From positions 116,085-180,084 of the forward strand of contig FWCC01000235.1 of assembly GCA_900169235.1 (NCBI GenBank): a stretch of 64,000 nt of DNA, written 5' to 3'. The first letter of the stretch is position 1. Each line of letters opens with the position of its first letter. A program made the position numbers and the translations under genes. Origin of the DNA: Zarea fungicola. Its lineage: Eukaryota > Ascomycota > Sordariomycetes > Hypocreales > Cordycipitaceae. Under the pieces are notes generated by a model. It did not search any database and was not told the origin of the DNA. It saw only the letters and a program-made list of their open reading frames with translations. Of this stretch, positions 21,171 to 32,588 are shown in pieces.

Positions 21171-24100
21171 ATGGCGACACTGAAATTAAAAATACGGCAA
21201 CCTGCCGAGGAAATCGAAAGCTGGGATGATGATGGTGACTTCCTGCTTGACGGGGAGGACCTCAGCAGACGAACCTCCTCAAACATTAACAACGTGCCCA
21301 TGCGCCGCCGAGACTCTACTTCGTCTCACGTGTCATTTCGATCGGATATCGAATCGATGCAAGGTGATGAACAGCAGTTTCACATCCCTGGAGATGATGA
21401 GAGCTCTGTCATGGATGCCATTGCCGCTGCTCAACATGCCGGCATCCCACTACCCAAGAACGTGCCTACATCAGCTCTTATGGGGGGCACTATAAAACGC
21501 TTAGGAGGACGCAAACTGCAGAAAATAATCCAAGATGACTGGGAAAATGATCTTGAGCTACCCGAGTCTTCCAAAGTCTTCTCTATCAAACCCAAGGAAA
21601 ACGTGGACTTTCCAGATACGCTTCGACAAGTCAGCGCAGGCTCGCTTTCCGACAGCCCAACACATCTCAAAAGATCACCGGTGGCAAATAGGACGCCTAC
21701 CGGATTTGTAGCACCTACCTCCAGCCTTGCGGCCAAATCTGCTACCAGTGCACTAACCTCTGCCATCAACTTGGACAAGTTCAAGGATACTGATGATGAT
21801 GACTTCTTCGATCAAGGCTCTGGTACGGTTCGCGCTCCCAGCAGCATTGCTACCGTCCCCAGAGGTCGACAGCATGCCAGCCCAGTTTCTTTCATTACTC
21901 CGCCAACACCTCAGAAGAAGGCCAGCCTCAAAGCAGCCGAAGACGATTTTGAGGATGATCTGGAGCTGCCTTCGGACGGCAAGTTGACATTGTCGACTAG
22001 GAGAGACATTCCCACAACACCGTCGCAAGCCGATGATTTAGATTGGGGCGAGGGAAGCCTGGGCACCCGTTGGGGTGGCACCAGGCGAGATGGACGGTCG
22101 AATAGAAGCTCCTCTGCCTCTGCACTCAGCCCCAGCATATCTAGCTCCGTAACCGCAGAAAGTGAAGACGAGACCTTTGACGGTCTTCTACTCCCCACCG
22201 GCCCCGTCAACTTCCAAGAACGACTACAGCGCCGAAAGAACAGTCCATCTCCTTCAAGACTGACTCTCAACACACAAATCACAAGTGCCACTACGACACC
22301 CAGCAAACCACCACACATGGAGCCCGAGCGTCAAGACCTACTTGACGGATTGGACATTGGTGATGGGGATGTGTTTGAATCTGCTAAGCTTTCACTGCAC
22401 CGGAACATAAAGATCAAAGATACACAGCCTGCCAGCCCCGCGCGCCCAAAAACTGCGGTCTCGTTGACTTTTACAAACAAATCCGGTGTCAGCACCCGGA
22501 TACCGCGTCTTAGCCATGAGCGGTCGCACTCGACAGCACTGGAGCCAGTCTCGGAGAGCGGGGGGCCTATTCAACAGAGAAGCCGTCGACCGCAGTCGCG
22601 CCTTGGCCATTCAGCGCAGTCCTCCGTGGTTAGTGTGCCTACACCAACAACACTTCATGCTCCCCCATTTCCTCCTTCTACGCCTCGCCGAAGAGAAGTC
22701 ACGACAAGATCTTCTTTCAGCACCCTTCGCAGTGACGCATCTACAACGAATGCGCAGCTTCTGCGCCAGAAGCGCTCTATGCCTGCCGTTCGACAGGCAA
22801 ATTCCCCAATGAAGCCATCCACTTCCCGGTCTGACCGACCACCCTCGAGGGATAACAACCAATCCCAGTCTGGTATGCGACCCAAGACACCAGTTGAACG
22901 TATCCGCCAGCAAGAGAGTCCAACTTCGCACGCTAAAAAGGCCCCTACACCGTTCCTTGCTGGCGGATCCTCCCAACATACGTCGCATCATATTGCGTCC
23001 AAGGGCATGAGACAATTCCGTCGGTGGGATTCTGAAACCGCCATTGATACCCGGCCCATCTCTCGAACTTTCTCAAGATCCGCCATGCGTTCGCCAAGTC
23101 CACAGCGGTATAAAGTAGCCGCTGATACTTGGGAAAGACTTAGTAAGCCCAAGAACAAGCGGAATTTTGGCGATGGACACGAACTGGACGGATTCGACGA
23201 CCTCCCTACGTCCAAGGATGTCGAGACACGCTTCTTGAAGCAGCCCAACACGCCAGGGCTGAAGTCTGCTCTCAAGAACAAGTCATATCAGAACTTAATT
23301 CCTGACCGCATTGCCACTCCTGCACCCCAATCTCCGGCTAAGTCTCAGTTTGGAACTCCGCGCTTTGCCCGTGATACTGCTGCTAGCCGTATCGCGCGTG
23401 AAACGTCCCTGGCAAACCGAGTTCCCGCAAATGGCCCGCTTGCCACAATTTCTGCGCAGCGAGGAACACACCTGGCACCGCGATTAAATCACAATCCGCA
23501 GCTGCCGTCACCAAATGTTGTACGATCAAAGAAGTCGTCCAAGCGTGTGCAACAGCAAAAGCCGCACTTGATTGCCAACCTGAATACCGGCAAAGAATCC
23601 AAGACTGTCAACGGCATGTATTACAATGCCGACACATTTCGATGGGAAGGTAATGAGAATGCCCTCAATGCCTTTGATCATACTTCGACGCAGTCGCCAG
23701 TCCCATCCTCTGCCCAGCTCTCACGAGATAGAGACGCCATGACACCCCGGCCCGCTTTAATTACCAACATCAGCTCTACCAAGGGAGTCCAAGTCGTTGG
23801 CGGCATGGTGTTTGATCCGCAGAACATGTGTTGGCTCAAGATTGGCCATCAGAACAACCCAACGTCGGAGGCCAGCGACACGCTGGACGGATTTAATGCT
23901 CTCGACGATGATGAGGAAGATGTCTTCAAAGACATCCCCGACCTGGATGACAAGAGTGCCGACGACACGCGAGGCAAGGGCCGTGTTAGCGATATCAAAG
24001 ATGAGTGGCTCGTCGGAGAGGAGTTTGATGTCGGGCCCGAGTTTATAAGGAGACAGCGTGAAGAGGAGGACCGGTGGAGAAGAAAGTGTGAGAAGTGGGT

Positions 24101-24182
24101 TGGCCGTGGATCGCGAGATCGCGACACTTGGAGGTGGACAATTCGTGAACTGGTTTCCCAGTTTGATGATTTGGCCGTTTAA
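21171..24182 (+). CDS. byr4: Byr4/Bfa1-like septation-initiation-network regulator
   Basis: Byr4 with Cdc16 forms the GTPase-activating complex for Spg1 at the spindle pole, restraining septation. A single exon encodes 1003 aa from the first ATG. The N-terminus (LKLKIRQPAEEIESWDDDGDF) and the nearby ALMGGTIKRLGGRKLQKIIQDDWENDLELP are the conserved blocks. Repeated WDDD, DDDFFD and WGEGSLGTRW acidic-aromatic motifs match the Byr4 repeats. The middle (about 330-700) is Ser/Pro/Arg-rich and disordered with many SP/TP sites, so Cdk regulation is plausible. The C-terminus has the paired NGMYYNADTFRWEGNENAL and GGMVFDPQNMCWLKI modules, ending in a tryptophan-rich basic helix. Length and order fit filamentous orthologues. 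Confidence 0.85.
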   Translation: MATLKLKIRQPAEEIESWDDDGDFLLDGEDLSRRTSSNINNVPMRRRDSTSSHVSFRSDIESMQGDEQQFHIPGDDESSVMDAIAAAQHAGIPLPKNVPTSALMGGTIKRLGGRKLQKIIQDDWENDLELPESSKVFSIKPKENVDFPDTLRQVSAGSLSDSPTHLKRSPVANRTPTGFVAPTSSLAAKSATSALTSAINLDKFKDTDDDDFFDQGSGTVRAPSSIATVPRGRQHASPVSFITPPTPQKKASLKAAEDDFEDDLELPSDGKLTLSTRRDIPTTPSQADDLDWGEGSLGTRWGGTRRDGRSNRSSSASALSPSISSSVTAESEDETFDGLLLPTGPVNFQERLQRRKNSPSPSRLTLNTQITSATTTPSKPPHMEPERQDLLDGLDIGDGDVFESAKLSLHRNIKIKDTQPASPARPKTAVSLTFTNKSGVSTRIPRLSHERSHSTALEPVSESGGPIQQRSRRPQSRLGHSAQSSVVSVPTPTTLHAPPFPPSTPRRREVTTRSSFSTLRSDASTTNAQLLRQKRSMPAVRQANSPMKPSTSRSDRPPSRDNNQSQSGMRPKTPVERIRQQESPTSHAKKAPTPFLAGGSSQHTSHHIASKGMRQFRRWDSETAIDTRPISRTFSRSAMRSPSPQRYKVAADTWERLSKPKNKRNFGDGHELDGFDDLPTSKDVETRFLKQPNTPGLKSALKNKSYQNLIPDRIATPAPQSPAKSQFGTPRFARDTAASRIARETSLANRVPANGPLATISAQRGTHLAPRLNHNPQLPSPNVVRSKKSSKRVQQQKPHLIANLNTGKESKTVNGMYYNADTFRWEGNENALNAFDHTSTQSPVPSSAQLSRDRDAMTPRPALITNISSTKGVQVVGGMVFDPQNMCWLKIGHQNNPTSEASDTLDGFNALDDDEEDVFKDIPDLDDKSADDTRGKGRVSDIKDEWLVGEEFDVGPEFIRRQREEEDRWRRKCEKWVGRGSRDRDTWRWTIRELVSQFDDLAV

Positions 24183-25107
24183 CGCTGTCATGAATTTTTT
24201 TCTACTTTCGATGTTTTTGTTTTCCTTTATGCTTTTCAGGCCCATTTGGCCTGTATTGTTCATTTTACACTCGGGACTATAATTAGACAGATCCCAGCCT
24301 TTTGGTATCATTCGACGATGTTACTGTTTTGGGAGAGTGTGTTGGAGCGCTAAAGGTAGCGGTTTTTTGCCTGTAAGCGATTGGGGGTTTGGGGGTTTGG
24401 TTTTCTTATGAGATCTGGGACTAGAAAAAAGGGAACATGGTACTCATGTGACCCCAGGGACATGGTTATGACGAAACGAAACGATTGAGAACGCTTTATG
24501 ACGACAATATTTATACGTTTTTACTTTGGCTTGAAATGGCTCTAGACGAGATGGGTTTTCCTTCACAGTGGTGGGAGAGGACCACGTGGAGAAGGAGGGG
24601 GGAGGACGATGTTCAATTACCATACAGGACCAAGCATATGTATCAACATGCATCTTTTGTTTTTCCATGACTATAATTTGTCAATTCGATTTGAAATAGA
24701 CTGCTGTGAATGGAGTTCATGGAGCTGAGGTGTAAGGCTACACGTGATTGGACTAGCTGCAGGACGAAGCCCCCCACCATGCCACCTCAAACCTACTGAA
24801 GCAGCAACCAAGACGTTTCCAGAGGACATTTACCAGCTTTATATCATTTGCAGCAGCACCCTTGAGCAAATTCAAATCAATCACAGACAGTCGATCAACC
24901 AAACTCTGGAGTCTCTGCGGCCTATTTAAGCTGCTTAGCTCACCTGGCGACCAAATTCCTCTCTCCTCCCTTTCCTCCGACTTCCTCGTTTCTTCAATCC
25001 TCTGTTATCATAGACTCCAAGCTACGATCGAAACGGATAGAGTATAAAATCTCGATACATCAGGAAATTCCTATATCAATCAACAGACACACGCACACAC
25101 CCTCAAC
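24183..25107. other. Intergenic between byr4 and get5
   Basis: Contains the byr4 3' flank and the get5 promoter/leader with a CT-rich tract and CACACA before the ATG. No gene seen. Confidence 0.5.
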
Positions 25108-25875
25108 ATGGCAGAAGTAACCTTTGCCCGCACATTTCTCACAGCCCTCGACTCCCGCCCGGCAAAGCTTTCGCCGGACCACGTCGAAGATGCGCGCAAC
25201 TTTCCCTCCCGCCCTCCCGTACGTTTTTTCTCTCTCTCCTTTTCATTTCTCTCTGATTTAAGAGAGAGAAAAAATAAGCGTTCGAAAGAATGAGATTAAG
25301 AAGAAACTTTTTAAAAAGAACTTGCTGACAATATTAAACTCAAACCATAGTACATCCTCCCCCGCATGCCCACCGAGATGAGCAGACCCCGCGCTCACGC
25401 CTCCGCGCCGGGCCAAGAGCGCAGCGTGACCGTCATTCTGCGCTCGCTCCGCAACCCGCCCCTCGACATAAAGCTCGCCGCGCAGCCCCTGGCGACGTCT
25501 CTCCTCGACGTCAAGCACGCTGTGGCGGCGCGCGCCCGCATCCCCGTCGACAAGATCAAGATTCTGCATAATAAGCGACCGATCCAGGACAGCAAGATCC
25601 TCGGCGACGTAGTGGGCGAGGACGGCTCCTCGTCGGTTACCGTCGAGTTTACAGTCATGGTGATTGGCGGCGCGGCGGCGGTGCTGCCAGCAGACGATGC
25701 TGCAGCCGCCACTACGCCGAGCGGGAAGCCCAAGGGTGCCGCGGCGGTAGAGGCAGCCGACTTTTGGACCGATTTGCATGGATTTTTGATGCAAAGGGTC
25801 AAGGACGAGGGCACGGCGGCGGAGCTGTCGACATTGTTCAGGAATGCGTGGGAGTTACACAAGTCCAAGGCTTAA
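25108..25875 (+). CDS. get5: Get5 (Mdy2/Ubl4A) homologue of the GET pathway
   Basis: Cytosolic adaptor that, with Get4 and Sgt2, hands tail-anchored proteins to Get3. Two exons, 25108-25218 and 25351-25875, joined across 132 bp; product 211 aa. The N-terminal Get4-binding part reads FARTFLTALDSRPAKLSPDHV and YILPRMP. A ubiquitin-like domain follows at about 62-140 (VTVILRSLRNPPLDIKL, then LLDVKHAVAARARIPVDKIKILHNKRPIQDSKIL). The C-terminal helix DFWTDLHGFLMQRVKDEGTAAEL ends in WELHKSKA and is the dimerisation domain. Exon 2 is GC-rich compared with its flanks, as expected for coding DNA. Domain order is as in yeast Get5. Confidence 0.88.
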
Positions 25876-26298
25876 GACTGCAGCTTTTACGCAGATGACA
25901 ACGGCAGAGATAGGGGAGATAAAGTGTATATACTGACTTTTTATGATTTGGTATTGCGAAAGAATAAACGGCTCTATAGAATGCATTTGCCTTTTGTCGT
26001 TGTAAGATATCCGACGCCATTAAGCTATTTTCACAGGGCCAGTAAGCTGGCAGCGGCAACAACGTCAGGACAAGGTTAACCAGAACATTGCTTCACTCGA
26101 TCCGGACCAAGTACTCGATTCGTTTGTTTTTAACGGGTCTAGACAGCTGCGATATATAACCTGCTAGTTTCCTTCTTTTGTTTTTGGAGGGCCATGTCGT
26201 TGGCACGAGCCCATCATATTCTCCCCATTTCTCGTCATTTGTGGTGTGAGGCGTATGTGTATGAGTTTTGAGGAGGGGCGTGGCAGTTGTAGACTGGC
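25876..26298. other. Intergenic, 3' flanks of get5 and cofilin genes
   Basis: Convergent 3' flanks; nothing else seen. Confidence 0.5.
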
Positions 26299-27270
26299 CT
26301 AAGCAGCAAGACCTTTGCTGACAGTCTTGAGCATGGTGTCATACTCAATGTCGTCCGAGTCGTTGGCCTGGAGTTCAGAGGCAATGCCGGTGAGAGAACG
26401 CTTCAGGGCCTCCTTGGAAGAAGCGTAAATCATCTTGGGCTATCGAAAAGTTAGTATATGGTTGGTTTGTTTGTGATTGCGTGTTGGTTAGGGCTGCACA
26501 CCTGGACACCAGCATCATCCGGGGACCAGGCAATGAAGACAATCTTGTTGCTATTTTAAGAAGTTAGCTCCATCAGACCGCAGACCAAAATTCGTGACTT
26601 ACCGGATGCCGTCGCCAGAGGCGAGGTTGTACTCAAAGTCGTAGACAGCGTAGCGGGGACCCTTGCCAATAGCACCCTAAATAACGGCCAGGTTACCAAC
26701 GGTTAGCCAAGGTAATCGTGATGGTCGCTGGCTTGGGTGAATACGCCGACTAACACTCTTGGACTTGGACTTGGCGTTGATCAGCTTCTCGCGGAAGTTG
26801 TCCCAGTCCTTATCGGCGGAAGCCTCCTCAACAACAATCTCCTTGTTGTCGTCACTAAGCTTGTAAATGATGTACTTGAACTTTTTAGAAAGCTTTAGGT
26901 CATTGTAGGCCGTGATGCAATCCTGTGCGACGACAGCTCTATAAAGAAGTGGTCGGGTTAGCTTTCTTGTCCCTTGTTCTCATTTACTTAATTATTTCAG
27001 TTTTCAAAAGATAGATCGCTTCCATGCTGTCTGCCTTGTTGCCCTGGTTGGCAAGAGTCACACATTCGCAAAGAGGCGGGGCAGGCGACAGGTTCGGTGG
27101 AGGACATTGGGTGAGTGGTGAGGCGGGGAAGAATATTTTGGTTTAGAGTAGAGGCAAAATGGATTGACGAACCCAGATTGAGACTAGAGGTAGAATAGGC
27201 ATTAAAATTTGAATCAATTTCTCTGGAGTATACAGCGCCGAGCTTGCGCAAATTACCCGCAACATACCAT
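26299..27270 (-). CDS. cof1: Cofilin (actin-depolymerising factor)
   Basis: Severs and depolymerises actin filaments; essential in fungi. The gene is spread over six coding exons: 27270-27268 (ATG only), 27183-27173 (11 nt), 26938-26755, 26676-26603, 26550-26502 and 26439-26299. Coding length is 462 nt, giving 153 aa, exactly the family size. The spliced N-terminus reads MSQSGAVVAQDCITAYNDLK. The core has FKYIIYKLSDDNKEIVVEEAS, DKDWDNFREKLINAKSK and GPRYAVYDFEYNLASGDG. Then come [29 protein letters not shown], which includes the actin-binding long helix, and a C-terminus ending in KGLAA. Because the exons are short, no single ORF shows the gene. The ATG exon and 11-nt exon rest on canonical splice sites and on the fit of the N-terminus. 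Confidence 0.9.
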
Positions 27271-28392
27271 GATGACGTTTTGTCTTGTGAGGGTGACCAA
27301 AGTTGGAAAGTGGCGTGCGCTGCGAAGAGAGAGGGAGCTTTTGTCAGTTATTGCGCGGAAAGGTCTCGGCCGTAGCGGGGTGCCGGCGGATAATTGGTTT
27401 TAAAAAAAAAACCTGCGGCGGGTGAGGAACCAACATGGATATAGATCGCGGGCAAGGCTGTTCTGTTTCCTGACTACCGCGATGCAGATTGGGAAGGGGT
27501 AAATACGGTGTTTATGGCGTGGAGGATGACGAGAGAAGGAGAGAGAGGGAACCCTTGGAGTGGTATGAGGTTTTGGTGGGCATATATGGCAGAAGGAGGG
27601 GCAACGAGCAGCAACGCTTGAGTTTGGCAACTAGACACTAGGCTGCGGCGAGCTGGGACAGCTTCGACCGGAGCTAAATTTATTAGGGGCAAAAGTACTG
27701 GGTGGCCAGGCAGCCCCAGCGGTTCCCTCCAGCTAATTACGGCACGTTACAATGCTGAGGTATTCTTGGTTGTGCTGGCCAGCTTTGGTGGGGGTTGGCC
27801 GTGCGACGCCCCACGTGACGCCCTCCAGTGACGTCGGCGCATCTGCTGAGCCTCAACACCAAACCATTTGCTGCACACGATCATGACGGTCATGGTATAG
27901 ATGAGAGATGCTATAGTGAAACCCGTAGAAATGTACAAAGCGAAGGGGTAAAATCATTAAAATAAAGCATGTTTTACTATTGGTCGAAAATTATATCCCC
28001 AACATCTCACCCAGAGAAAAATTGGATTGTCGCGACCCCCCCCCATGTTTCTCTTGTTATCTGGCTGCCTGCCAGGCTGCCGTCACTTCCAACCATGCTA
28101 ATCTGCTTCATTGAACTTTTGATATTTTTCAGATTTTACAAAGAGGGCTACCATAACTACTATACAATGGCTCTCTGCCATATAGCCGTGTCCAAAGTTG
28201 GCGGCTTGTCGACAACGACTGTTCCATCAACTTCCACAGAACATTGCTAGAGGGGAGATTAAATAAAGAAACAAGGCCCGACTTGATCCTTCCGTTCTAT
28301 AACACCGAATCCGTGCCCAGTAGATTTTCTTTTCCGTTTTGTACATATATGTCGCCCATTCTATTTTTGGCTTCTTTTCGCCTTGACGTCTC
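27271..28392. other. Intergenic, cofilin promoter and HSP60 3' flank
   Basis: 1.1 kb. The left half is the cofilin upstream region; the right half is AT-rich HSP60 3' flank with a C8 run near 28038-28045. No gene seen. Confidence 0.5.
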
Positions 28393-30280
28393 TTACATCA
28401 TACCGCCCATACCGCCCATGCCGCCCATGCCGCCCATACCACCCATAGAAGGACCGCCAGGACCCTTCTCCTCAGGGGCATCGACAATGGCAACCTCGGT
28501 AGTTCCGAGCAGCGAGGCAACACCGCTGGCGTCAACGAGACCAGTGCGAACAACCTTGAAGGGGTCCAGAATACCGGCCTGAATCATGTCAACGTACTCG
28601 CCCTTGGAGCTGTCAAAGCCCTTGTTAAAGTCAGCACCGTGCTCATCGGTCAGCTTGCCGACAATGACGGAACCCTCCAGCCCGGCGTTCTCGATAATAG
28701 TGCGGGCAGGACGGGTGATGGCGTTCTTAACAATCGTGACACCAAGCTGCTGGTCAAAGTTGGCAGGCTTGAGATCCTTGAGAGCGTTGGTAGAGGCCTT
28801 GATCAGGGCAGTGCCACCACCGGGCAGGATACCCTCCTCGACGGCAGCGCGGGTGGCGTTGAGAGCGTCGACGAAGCGATCCTTCTTCTCCCCAACCTCG
28901 ACCTCCGAAGATCCACCGACCTTGATGACAGCAACACCGCCAGAAAGCTTAGCAAGACGCTCCTGGAGCTTCTCCTTCTCGTACTCAGTGGTGGTGGGGT
29001 CGGCCATGACACCACGGATCTGCTCGCAGCGCTGCGCAAGGGCGTCCTTGGAGCCGTCCCCATTGAGCATGATGGTGTCCTCCTTAGTGATGGTGATGGA
29101 GCCGGTGGAGCCGAGCATGTCAGCGGTGGCCTTCTCCAACTTGATCTCGAGCTCGTCGCTGAAGACAGTGGCGTTGGTGAGAATACCAATGTCGCCGAGG
29201 ATCGACTTGCGGTTATCACCAAAGCCAGGGGCCTTGATGGCAGCAACCTGGAGCTGGCCACGGAGCTTGTTGAGAATGCAGACGGCAAGAGCCTCACCGT
29301 CAATGTCCTCAGCAATGATGACAAGGGGACGGCGCTGCTGGGTGGAGACCTCGAGAGCAGGAATAATGTCCTGCACAGCGGAGATCTTCTTCTCGGAGAG
29401 GAGGATAAGGGGGTTCTCAAACTCGACCTTCTGGGCCTTTGCATCGGTGATGAAGTAGGGGGAGATGAAACCACGGTCGAAGCGCATGCCCTCGGTGACC
29501 TCGAGCTCGTCCATGAGGGTCTTGCCCTCCTTGACCGTAATGACACCCTCCTTGCCAACCTTCTCCATGGCGTTGGCAATCATCTTACCAACGTGCTGAT
29601 CACCGTTGGCAGAGATGGTGGCAACCTGAGCAATCTCAGCACTGGTGGTGATGTCACGCTTGTTCTTCTGGAGATATTCGACGACGGCCTCGACACCAGC
29701 CTGGATACCACGGCGGAGATCCATAGGGTTGCAGCCGGCGGCAACGTTCTTGACGGTCTCGGAGAAGATGGCACGAGCGAGAACAGTGGCAGTTGTAGTA
29801 CCATCACCGGCAACTTCGTTGGTCTTGGAAGCGACATCCTGCAGGAGCTTAGCGCCGAGGTTCTCGAACTTGTCCTTGAGGGTAATGGCGCGAGCGACAG
29901 TTACACCATCTAAACGATACTGTTAGCAAGTGCATAGATTTTCCCAAGGCAGGCAACATTGTTTCATACCCTTGGTGATCTTGGGAGAGCCAAAGCTAGA
30001 CTCAATCAAGACATTACGACCCTTAGGGCCGAGGGTGGTGGCAACGGCGCGGGCGAGGGTGTCGACACCGGCAAGGAGAGCAGCACGACCCTCAACACCA
30101 AACTTGAGTTCCTATTCCTGCAAGTTAACATCCAATCGAGTCCTCCGCAGTAGCTCCAAGGGTACTACCAACCTTGTGAGCGAAGCGAAGCTGCTGGCCG
30201 AGACCAGCGCCAGCTCGGAACTTTGTGGAAGCAGAGGCAAGAGCAGAAGCTCGGGTACGGGAGCTCATCGCGCGCTGCAT
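28393..30280 (-). CDS. hsp60: Mitochondrial chaperonin HSP60
   Basis: Group I chaperonin that folds imported proteins in the mitochondrial matrix. Three exons: 30280-30173, 30111-29970 and 29909-28393; introns 61 and 60 bp; product 588 aa. The presequence ([20 protein letters not shown]...) leads into [23 protein letters not shown]-site motifs are present: [18 protein letters not shown] and [15 protein letters not shown]. The apical domain and the signature [15 protein letters not shown] follow. The C-terminus is a GGMGGM repeat, as in GroEL. Codon use is strongly biased, which creates a long antisense ORF (28639-29913, plus strand) that I do not regard as a gene. A heat-shock-type element is proposed upstream. 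Confidence 0.95.
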
Positions 30281-31212
30281 TGCGACTGTATATGTGTGGA
30301 AGAAGGGGAAAAGAAAAGAAGGGTATATAGTATTACAATAGGGCACAAGAAATAGTACAACGACTCCGGGGGATGATGATGGAGCGCGACGGCGGATATG
30401 CAATTGAAGAAAGGGCTTGTGGTAGAAGGGGAAGAGAAGAGTAATAAGGGTGATGTCCTTGCCAGCTTTCCGGCAGGCCCAAAAAAAATTGTCGCTGGCG
30501 GCGAGCGTCGGCAAAACACCGTCAACCCCAATTTGCGCTAGACCTAGACAAGTCTAGTCAGGACTCCAGACCAAATTCTACCTTGTTCCAGCGGCATCTG
30601 AATGTTCGTCGGCCGGCCAGCAGCTTCAAATGTAAAAAAGTAGTCACATGGTTAAAAGTTATTAGAAAGGTGCTTCTGCCTGCAATGTGGTTTATTCGTG
30701 ATGGCACTTAATAAGCTATTGTGCTTTTCGTTTCCTCTTCTGTATGCCCTCAAGAGTACGCAAAATGTACCACCCCTAATACTAGCCAAAGTCCCATGAG
30801 TCGCAAGTGACAACGAGCCAAACCCTTGGTCTGCGCCAAACCTAACACTACTTGGGCATATCCTTTCACACCACCATGTTTTTGCTCCTGGGTATATCAT
30901 CCTTGCCGCAGATAACCAAGCGGCCTGAAGACAAAAGAAAGTGAATAAATGTAAGACAAGTGGTGAGAAAACAAAATGCAAAGACCTTAAAAGACTGTCG
31001 CAATATGTGGCGACGTAAGGCTGATGCTATTCTAAACGAAGCGGAGGAAGAAAAAGAAAACAAGGCCAAAGCAGAAAAAGAAAGAAAAACAAAAGAAAAT
31101 GGACGAAGAAAAAGAAGCACAGTCAAGTTACATCAACAGCCTTCTCGTTAAGCAAGGAGGAGACCAACATCATTCATCATAAATGCAAGGCAGCAAGACG
31201 CAATGCCACTTG
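30281..31212. other. Intergenic, HSP60 promoter and M1 3' flank
   Basis: 932 bp. A-rich near 31030-31110. No gene seen; the small AAG-rich plus-strand ORF at 30960-31151 looks compositional. Confidence 0.5.
30600..30607. promoter_or_regulatory. Candidate heat-shock element GAAtgTTC
   Basis: An inverted nGAAn/nTTCn pair 320 bp upstream of the HSP60 start codon, with another TTCC 14 bp away. This resembles an Hsf1 site, and HSP60 is a known heat-shock gene. Short motifs like this arise by chance, so support is weak. Confidence 0.25.
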
Positions 31213-32588
31213 TCAAAGGTCGTGACATTCTGTCATTGGAGCAGTATTTCTCGTGGTATCCTGGCATGGACAGTTAGCGAGTTATATCGATCAACATTAG
31301 CCGCTAGAACTTACTTGAATATCGTCATATTCACCGTCGGCATCTTCTTCGGTCGAGATTCCACTGGCGTTTTCAGGCATCCCATCGTCATAGAATTGTG
31401 AATAGTAACCAGGAGCATCATCCTCTCCTTCAAATTCTTCCTGGTATTCTTCTTTGAAGTCCTGTTGATGGCCTGCCTGGTACGTCATCCAATCCTCAGT
31501 GGGAATCATGGGATATGTAGTGGGCAACATGAAATAGCCTGCGATGGAGTCGTGAGGGGTTACCTCCTCCTTAGCAAAAGCGAAAGATGGGATAGGAGAG
31601 GGTTGAGTCCACAGAGTGTCCTGCCATCCGCCCTGCAAGCACGGAGCAGATGTTGGGCCACCAACAACCGATGTTGGAGTTCCAAACATGCCAATGAACG
31701 GCGGATTGTCCAGTACGTCAATATCTGCTCTCTGCTGCCGCGTGGGAGAGAAAAGGCTGCTCTGCGGAGACCACTGGCAGCTTTTAGTCAGAGATCGGGG
31801 AACAGGTTCTAGAGTTACAACTTACACTTTGCTGATATCTGTAGCCAGGGTTGGCCAGAGACTCTTTAGGAGTTCCTGGTGGGCCGTTGAGAGCTCGTTG
31901 TATTTGTTTTCTCATAGGTGTTGGCGATTCTGGAATGAAGTAGTCTTCGATTTCGTCATCTGATGGCAGAAAAGAGTCGGGCAAATTCAGCTTCGGATCC
32001 TCACACGTTTCATCAAAGTAGACGGGGCGAGTTGTGTCTTTATCATCGCCGTGCAGATCCTTGCGGATATAGCCGCGAATGTTGCTGTCGATTTTGGATT
32101 TGGAGCCAGGCTTTTGGCAGACGGGCGGTACAACGTGTCCTTCTCTTATTAATTCCCTTCTGAGTCTGTTCATGTGCTGAACGATGGCAGCTCCCGAGGA
32201 GCCCGGGTGAAGACGATGGGCAATTGCATCCCATGGAAGAATAACGTTGCGGCGTACGCATTCATAGTAAAGATTCAGAAGCAGCTTATCGCCCATTCGA
32301 GGACCTACAGACGATTAGTTTTCGAACTGTGGCAAAACAGACTGGGCACTTTGAATGTGACTTACGACCCCACATGATGAGTCTGCGGCCACGCACTCGA
32401 CCATTGCTACTCCTCTGCTCCTGGGTAGGGAGGTTGTACGAAAAAGAAGATTCTCTTGTATGTTTTGGTGTCCGTACGGCAGCCGCAGAAGAATCGTCGT
32501 CCCTGATAGCTTTAGACGGAGAGCGACGTTGCTTTGCCGGTGAACGGGTGCTCTTGGCTGGTGTTTTTTTCACTGGTGTGACACCCAT
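31213..32588 (-). CDS. M1: Myb/SANT-like domain protein, 402 aa
   Basis: Largest of the local Myb-like family. Exons: 32588-32366, 32304-31826, 31773-31315 and, if the last GTAAGT donor is used, 31260-31213. Without that splice the frame stops at 31297. A basic N-terminal tail (VKKTPAKSTRSPAKQRRSPSK) is followed at about residues 77-130 by the three-helix domain: DKLLLNLYYECVRRNVILPW, DAIAHRLHPGSSGAAI, QHMNRLRRELIREGHVVPP. The rest is acidic and Tyr/Pro-rich (DEIEDYFIPESPTPMRK; later EEYQEEFEGEDDAPGYYSQF), a possible activation region. DNA binding is inferred from the fold. Similar domains are widespread in Pezizomycotina, usually unannotated. It is the first of a run of paralogues reaching 46.4 kb. 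Confidence 0.75.

Noticed and set aside
28639..29913. 424-codon plus-strand ORF and 290-codon companion
   Set aside because: Antisense to HSP60, a highly codon-biased gene; no family pattern.
30960..31151. Lys/Glu-rich 63-codon plus-strand ORF
   Set aside because: Purine-rich low-complexity sequence in a 3' flank.
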